DNA of 9,424 nt, from the NCBI GenBank assembly GCA_015521265.1, contig WAON01000183.1:1-9424 (forward strand). Reading direction: 5' to 3'. The DNA is from Desulfurococcales archaeon. GTDB taxonomy: Archaea; Thermoproteota; Thermoprotei_A; Sulfolobales; Desulfurococcaceae. Below are positions 6,632 through 9,424 of this stretch, piece by piece (within the stretch, counting starts at the first letter, position 1; each line of letters begins with the position of its first letter). A program made the position numbers and the translations under genes. The notes below the pieces were generated by a model. The model did not search any database. It was not told the DNA's origin and saw only the letters and a list, made by a program, of their open reading frames with translations.

Positions 6632-7135
6632 CTAGTCGAAGACTCTTTTCGCGAAATATTCGAACATAATGCTTATCTCCTTCCTAGCCTTCTCGGGATC
6701 AGTCGTCTTAACGTTTATCCAGTGAACATAGTACTTCTTATTCTCAGGGTCTATGTCTACCACTACTGTTCCAGGAGTATTAGTGATCGAGTTAGCTACT
6801 GCTGTAACAGCGTAGTCTGTCATAACACTATAGGGAACCATTACTAACCCCGGCTTGACGGGCATTCTAGGGTGTAGTATACGGTACATTACGTCTAGGT
6901 GTGCTTTAACCTCGGCTATGAAGAAGTAGTAGAGGCTGTAGAGTATTAACCAGCCCCACCTCCTCGGATCGATTGTTTTCAATGGGTTATTAATAGTAAA
7001 GGTTGATAGGAAACCAGCTACTACTAGGCTAACAATTATTCCCGAAACTATATCGTAGGCTGAAATACTCCCAGTATATACTATGTATACTATGAAGCCC
7101 ATTATCGACAATACGAGTACTCCGAGAAGCCTCAT
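6632..7135 (-). CDS. mrpE: MrpE/MnhE antiporter subunit
   Basis: A 167-residue subunit of the multisubunit Na+/H+ antiporter. Two N-terminal hydrophobic stretches (about 1-22 and 28-46) and a third near 60-75 precede a cytoplasmic domain with the family hallmarks NSITNTPGTVVVDI (115-128) and YVHWI (136-140). I choose ATG 7135 because GGTGA at 7144-7148 is 8 bases upstream. A GTG at 7147 would add four residues (MKTG) and form a GTGA overlap with the mrpC stop, so it remains possible. The gene lies between mrpC and mrpD. In Pyrococcus mbh the MrpE counterpart (mbhA) is first in the cluster, so this order differs. Confidence 0.9.
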   Translation of the reverse strand: MRLLGVLVLSIMGFIVYIVYTGSISAYDIVSGIIVSLVVAGFLSTFTINNPLKTIDPRRWGWLILYSLYYFFIAEVKAHLDVMYRILHPRMPVKPGLVMVPYSVMTDYAVTAVANSITNTPGTVVVDIDPENKKYYVHWINVKTTDPEKARKEISIMFEYFAKRVFD

Positions 7136-7143
7136 CCCCGTCT

Positions 7144-7148
7144 TCACC
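7144..7148 (-). promoter_or_regulatory. Shine-Dalgarno favouring the internal mrpE start
   Basis: GGTGA (within GGGGGTGA) lies 8 bases before ATG 7135 and overlaps the GTG at 7147 and the mrpC stop. If it works as a ribosome binding site, MrpE starts at 7135 and not at 7147. Confidence 0.45.
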
Positions 7149-7551
7149 CCCTAAGCCTCCTAATCTCCCTCACATCCAGCGTGCCGTAATGCCTATAGAT
7201 CTGTAGTGCTAGGAATACTAGGAATAATGTTACAGCTAGCCCGATAACTACAGCTGTTAATACTAGTGCTTGGGGGAGTGGATCGACTGCTGTTGAAACA
7301 TATTGTTGAAGCATAGTCTTATTCAGGTGAGTCCATCCAACTAGTATTGGGGGCCTACTAGGTGTTATCTCGCCTGGCCATAGCCTATAACCTATTATTA
7401 ATGCGAAAGCGTTAGCGGTGTCTCCGAGTATTGTTAATGATATTATCTTCTTTGTGAGGTGGGGCTTGTAGAATATACCGTATAGTGCTAGGGCTAGGTT
7501 CATAACCATTGAGGATACGAGTATGTATAGGAAATAGGTAGCAGTATCCAT
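7144..7551 (-). CDS. mrpC: MrpC/MbhG antiporter subunit (NuoK-like)
   Basis: A 135-residue, three-helix subunit related to NuoK and MnhC. Helix 1 covers about 4-26, helix 2 about 35-56 and helix 3 about 95-118. The signature VDPLPQALVLTAVVIG (88-103) is the most conserved stretch of MrpC proteins. The loop between helices 2 and 3 (about 57-87) is long, as in Mrp-type and unlike bacterial NuoK proteins. The ATG at 7551 overlaps the mrpB stop by one base (TAATG), behind a G-rich Shine-Dalgarno region. The stop overlaps the alternative mrpE GTG. In the antiporter it forms the helix bundle next to MrpD that passes the redox-driven conformational or charge signal. Confidence 0.92.
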   Translation of the reverse strand: MDTATYFLYILVSSMVMNLALALYGIFYKPHLTKKIISLTILGDTANAFALIIGYRLWPGEITPSRPPILVGWTHLNKTMLQQYVSTAVDPLPQALVLTAVVIGLAVTLFLVFLALQIYRHYGTLDVREIRRLRG

Positions 7552-8354
7552 TACTCCCCGCCCCCACCCTGATAGGCTCTCTCCGGGATCGTTAAGAGCA
7601 GGAGTACTATTGTGAATCCTGCAAGTACTGCGAAGAATTCGAATATGTTGAAGAACCAGAGAGTCCCACTGATCAACTGATTATCAATATATGCTGGTGC
7701 CGATACTGGAGCAGTAGCCTTAGCCTGATTCTGCAGTACGTAAGCATGTACCCCAGCTACTAAGCCTGCTAGGAATACTGCTATAGCCGTTATACCGATA
7801 CCCGTCAACCCTAGGCTGCGTACGATAAGCATTGATTCCTTACGCACGCCTCTACGGATTAGGTAGTATTGGCTGAAGATTATGAGTATTAATAATGGAG
7901 CAACCGCGCCAGTAGCTCCTCCCTGGAACCCGCCTCCAGGTGTTAAGTGTCCGTGTAGTGCTATGCTCGCGGCTACGATGATTATTAGCGGCGCCGTGAT
8001 CCTTGTTACTGTTTTTACTATTACGGATAATCCAAGCTTTGAATAATCAAGCTTAGCCGGAATATACTTTCTATAACCCCTAGCCAGCGCTATACTCCCT
8101 ATTATTGCTAAGTAGAAGACCATCGTCTCGAAGACCGTGTCTAGTCCACGGTAATCCCATACAACGCTTGTAACTGACTCAGGGCTGTTTACTGTAAAGT
8201 ATGGGCTCCATGGATTATAGGATGTATTCAAGTATACTCTTGCAAGCCCCCTCACTTCTCTACCGGGTACTATTGATCCACCGGCTACTACTAGTAGTAG
8301 GCTGAAGGCTAGTATGAATAATATAATGACTACTAGTCCTACTAGGCGCTTCAA
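7551..8354 (-). CDS. mrpB: MrpB subunit with N-terminal MbhE-like part (MbhE-MbhF fusion)
   Basis: A 267-residue antiporter subunit. The N-terminal part (about 1-95) has a membrane helix, an external loop and the stretch VVWDYRGLDTVFE (64-76), which matches MbhE and the corresponding part of bacterial MrpA tails. The C-terminal part (about 115-260) is a standard MnhB domain with HGHLTPGGGFQGG (134-146) and SGTLWFFNIFEFF (229-241). MbhE and MbhF are separate genes in the Pyrococcus mbh cluster; here they are joined. I choose TTG 8354 because GAGGTG (8364-8369) is 9 bases upstream and it makes a TTGA overlap with the preceding stop, as at neighbouring junctions. The GTG at 8366 would add four residues but lies inside that Shine-Dalgarno. 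Confidence 0.9.
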   Translation of the reverse strand: MKRLVGLVVIILFILAFSLLLVVAGGSIVPGREVRGLARVYLNTSYNPWSPYFTVNSPESVTSVVWDYRGLDTVFETMVFYLAIIGSIALARGYRKYIPAKLDYSKLGLSVIVKTVTRITAPLIIIVAASIALHGHLTPGGGFQGGATGAVAPLLILIIFSQYYLIRRGVRKESMLIVRSLGLTGIGITAIAVFLAGLVAGVHAYVLQNQAKATAPVSAPAYIDNQLISGTLWFFNIFEFFAVLAGFTIVLLLLTIPERAYQGGGGE

Positions 8355-8614
8355 TCCTTCTCCCACCTCTCAGTCTTCCTGATCAATACTAGTATCACAG
8401 CCGGGTAGAGGCCTACTGCTACAGGTATGTATACGAGGACTATGTCGGGGGCCATTAGCATGTAGTAGATGAAGGCGTAGATAGTGCTCTGGATCGCGCT
8501 GTAAATAACTGCTTTAACGAGGTCTTTCTCTGTAACAGCTAGATATGTGGCTGCAGTGCTGAATAGTGCGGCTAATGCAGTTATACCGATCATTATCTCC
8601 ATGGGCCCGATCAA
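8351..8614 (-). CDS. mbhD: MbhD-like subunit (DUF4040 / MrpB N-terminal type)
   Basis: An 87-residue, three-helix membrane protein of the MbhD/DUF4040 family. It corresponds to part of the C-terminal region of bacterial MrpA and belongs to the antiporter module. Visible family features are LAVTEKDLVKAVIYSAIQST (25-44) and the APDIVLVYIPVAVG stretch (54-67), ending in a basic tail. The TTG start at 8614 overlaps the mrpG stop (TTGA) and is strongly supported by GGAGGTG 7 bases upstream. A downstream ATG at codon 5 lacks such a site at good spacing. It is separate from its MbhE partner, which is fused to the next gene. Confidence 0.88.
   Translation of the reverse strand: MIGPMEIMIGITALAALFSTAATYLAVTEKDLVKAVIYSAIQSTIYAFIYYMLMAPDIVLVYIPVAVGLYPAVILVLIRKTERWEKD
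8364..8369 (-). promoter_or_regulatory. Shine-Dalgarno favouring the TTG start of mrpB
   Basis: GAGGTG on the minus strand is 9 bases before TTG 8354 and contains the alternative GTG (8366). It lies in the final codons of the mbhD-like gene. Confidence 0.5.
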
Positions 8615-8997
8615 CCACTACCACCTCCCGGAACACACTGCTTCTCATCAAGGTGATCAACAATACACGGCTCCACTGGGACTATTCCTGCCCGATGAGT
8701 CGCTCTTGCTAATGCATGGCTACCGGCTGGTGCTAGTATGAGTATGAGTAATGCTGTTACGAGGCTCCCCCCAGCCATAAACCACCTGTATTCACCTAGG
8801 CAGTAGCACCCCGTTGCTAGTAGGCTTGCACCTATTAATGGTAGGAAAGCGCCCCATATAGCACCGATCGTTGCAGCATGTAGTCTTAGGTAGAAGTTTC
8901 GGAACCTGTTGAACCCAATTGCTGCTACGAGGTCTGCGAAAGCACCTACTCCAACCACGATCATACCGATCCAGACGAGTACCTCCTCAATAATCAC
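8611..8997 (-). CDS. mrpG: MrpG/MbhC antiporter subunit
   Basis: A 128-residue subunit with three membrane helices (about 5-27, 42-62 and 72-90). The family motifs are GFNRFRNFYLRLHAATIG (28-45) and APAGSHALARATHRAG (89-104). After the normal family end come about 20 further residues with two cysteines (C111, C121) and a glycine-rich tail. C64 and C66 sit in the loop between helices 2 and 3, on the opposite side of the membrane from the tail if the three-helix topology is right. The cysteines may be structural; no role is known to me. The GTG start at 8997 is 2 bases after the mrpF stop, with GGTGA overlapping that stop as Shine-Dalgarno. The stop overlaps the mbhD-like start. Confidence 0.92.
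   Translation of the reverse strand: MIIEEVLVWIGMIVVGVGAFADLVAAIGFNRFRNFYLRLHAATIGAIWGAFLPLIGASLLATGCYCLGEYRWFMAGGSLVTALLILILAPAGSHALARATHRAGIVPVEPCIVDHLDEKQCVPGGGSG
8622..8628 (-). promoter_or_regulatory. Shine-Dalgarno supporting the TTG start of mbhD
   Basis: GGAGGTG, a full-length match to the archaeal anti-Shine-Dalgarno core, lies 7 bases before TTG 8614 and inside the last codons of mrpG. It makes the TTG credible and couples translation of the two genes. Confidence 0.6.
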
Positions 8998-8999
8998 TC

Positions 9000-9284
9000 T
9001 TACTCACCCATCTCCCTTTTCTCGAGGTACTTGGAGACGTAGATGTCGAGGCTATAAGTCCATAGGGCTAATACTATCGCCGTACCGATCAGTATCGGCT
9101 CCCGGAAGAATATTGCTAATATTACTAGGAAAGCTGCTAGGTCGTAGCTCATAGAGTCTACTGCTAAAACTATATCACTAATCGAAGGACCTCTTAGGGC
9201 TCTTATCGTGTATAATATGAAGGCTGTAATGTATACTGGGAGTATGTATAGTATGAATAACTGTACTTCCCCGAGCCCAATCAC
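9000..9284 (-). CDS. mrpF: MrpF/MbhB antiporter subunit
   Basis: A 94-residue, three-helix subunit of the Na+/H+ antiporter. After the first helix (about 8-28) comes the MrpF hallmark RALRGPSISDIVLAVDSM (28-45) with D37 and D43, then two further helices (about 47-60 and 62-80) and a short charged tail (YVSKYLEKREMGE). The GTG start at 9284 overlaps the stop of the truncated upstream gene (GTGA), so that gene belongs to the same transcript. Length is typical. The promoter of the operon is not in the window. Confidence 0.9.
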   Translation of the reverse strand: MIGLGEVQLFILYILPVYITAFILYTIRALRGPSISDIVLAVDSMSYDLAAFLVILAIFFREPILIGTAIVLALWTYSLDIYVSKYLEKREMGE

Positions 9285-9394
9285 TTCTCCCCAGCCCCCG
9301 CTTCCCCTTTTCTCTTAAGGGTTGAGAGGGATAGTTCCATAGAGTTTATCGGCGCGGTACTAGCTAGTTCGTAGACGTTGCTCGTAATATAAGC
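9281..9394 (-). CDS. Partial CDS, C-terminal 37 residues, possibly NuoI/MbhN-like ferredoxin
   Basis: The frame is open from the last genomic base to the TGA at 9281-9283, which overlaps the mrpF GTG, so this is the 3' end of the preceding operon gene. The readable end begins AYITSNVYELASTAP and finishes in a charged tail, KRKGEAGAGEK. It has no membrane helix. The opening resembles what follows the second CxxCxxxCPxxA cluster motif in NuoI/MbhN ferredoxin subunits (A, hydrophobic, then a FELA-like segment). The cysteines themselves lie beyond the contig end, so this is only an inference. It could be another soluble or peripheral subunit. The gene is truncated by the assembly, not by mutation. 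Confidence 0.6.
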   Translation of the reverse strand, partial: AYITSNVYELASTAPINSMELSLSTLKRKGEAGAGEK

Positions 9395-9395
9395 G

Positions 9396-9424
9396 CTGTC
9401 TCTTATACACATCCTCCGAGCCCA
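9396..9424. other. Tn5/Nextera sequencing adaptor remnant (assembly artefact)
   Basis: The segment begins with CTGTCTCTTATACACATC, which is 18 of 19 bases of the reverse complement of the Tn5 mosaic end. It continues with TCCGAGCCCA, as in the Nextera read-through adaptor, with one extra C between the two parts. It is library-derived and not biological. It marks the physical end of the contig and should be trimmed. No transposase gene or target duplication accompanies it, so a natural insertion is not indicated. Confidence 0.95.

Noticed and set aside
8547..9154. Two plus-strand open frames (8547-8741 and 8909-9154) opposite mbhD, mrpG and mrpF
   Set aside because: Antisense to well-recognised antiporter subunits, with no family features.
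9396..9424. Considered as a natural transposon end
   Set aside because: The match is to the engineered mosaic end plus the synthetic adaptor sequence that follows it, which does not occur together in nature.

Overview
The window is most likely from a hyperthermophilic crenarchaeon (Thermoproteota, Desulfurococcales-like). The evidence is tight gene packing with ATGA/GTGA/TTGA stop-start overlaps, Shine-Dalgarno motifs of the GGAGGTGATC type, frequent GTG and TTG starts, AT-rich archaeal TATA boxes, and a gene set typical of sulfur-metabolising hyperthermophilic archaea: an Mrp/Mbh-type respiratory membrane module, a VapBC toxin-antitoxin and an AlkA-like HhH-GPD glycosylase. The right edge is an assembly end, because the last 29 bases are Tn5/Nextera adaptor and not genome.

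Layout. Positions 1-357 hold no convincing gene, only weak overlapping small ORFs and several TATA-like boxes. The plus strand then carries a small helical protein (367-540) and an AlkA-like DNA glycosylase (605-1483). Everything to the right is on the minus strand. A thioredoxin-CcdA (DsbD-like) fusion (1505-2662) converges on the glycosylase. A DUF104-type VapB / PIN-domain VapC pair follows (2826-3475), with its own TATA box. From 3610 to the contig end runs one compact operon, read right to left: tail of an unidentified protein (possibly a NuoI/MbhN ferredoxin), mrpF, mrpG, mbhD-like, mrpB (MbhE and MbhF parts fused), mrpC, mrpE, mrpD, mbhI-like, nuoH/mbhM.

How it works together. The operon encodes the whole membrane half of an Mbh/Mbs(Mbx)/Mfh-class complex: a Na+/H+ antiporter module (MrpB-G and MbhD), the connecting subunit MbhI, and the NuoH-type anchor. 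By family knowledge this converts redox energy into an ion gradient. The hydrophilic catalytic subunits (NuoB/C/D/I, i.e. MbhJ/K/L/N) are absent, and nuoH is the last gene, so they most plausibly lie upstream beyond the truncated contig end. Whether the complex evolves hydrogen, reduces sulfur or polysulfide, or uses formate cannot be decided from this window. The neighbouring Trx-CcdA protein would carry reductant across the membrane to extracytoplasmic thiols. No direct functional link to the operon is shown.
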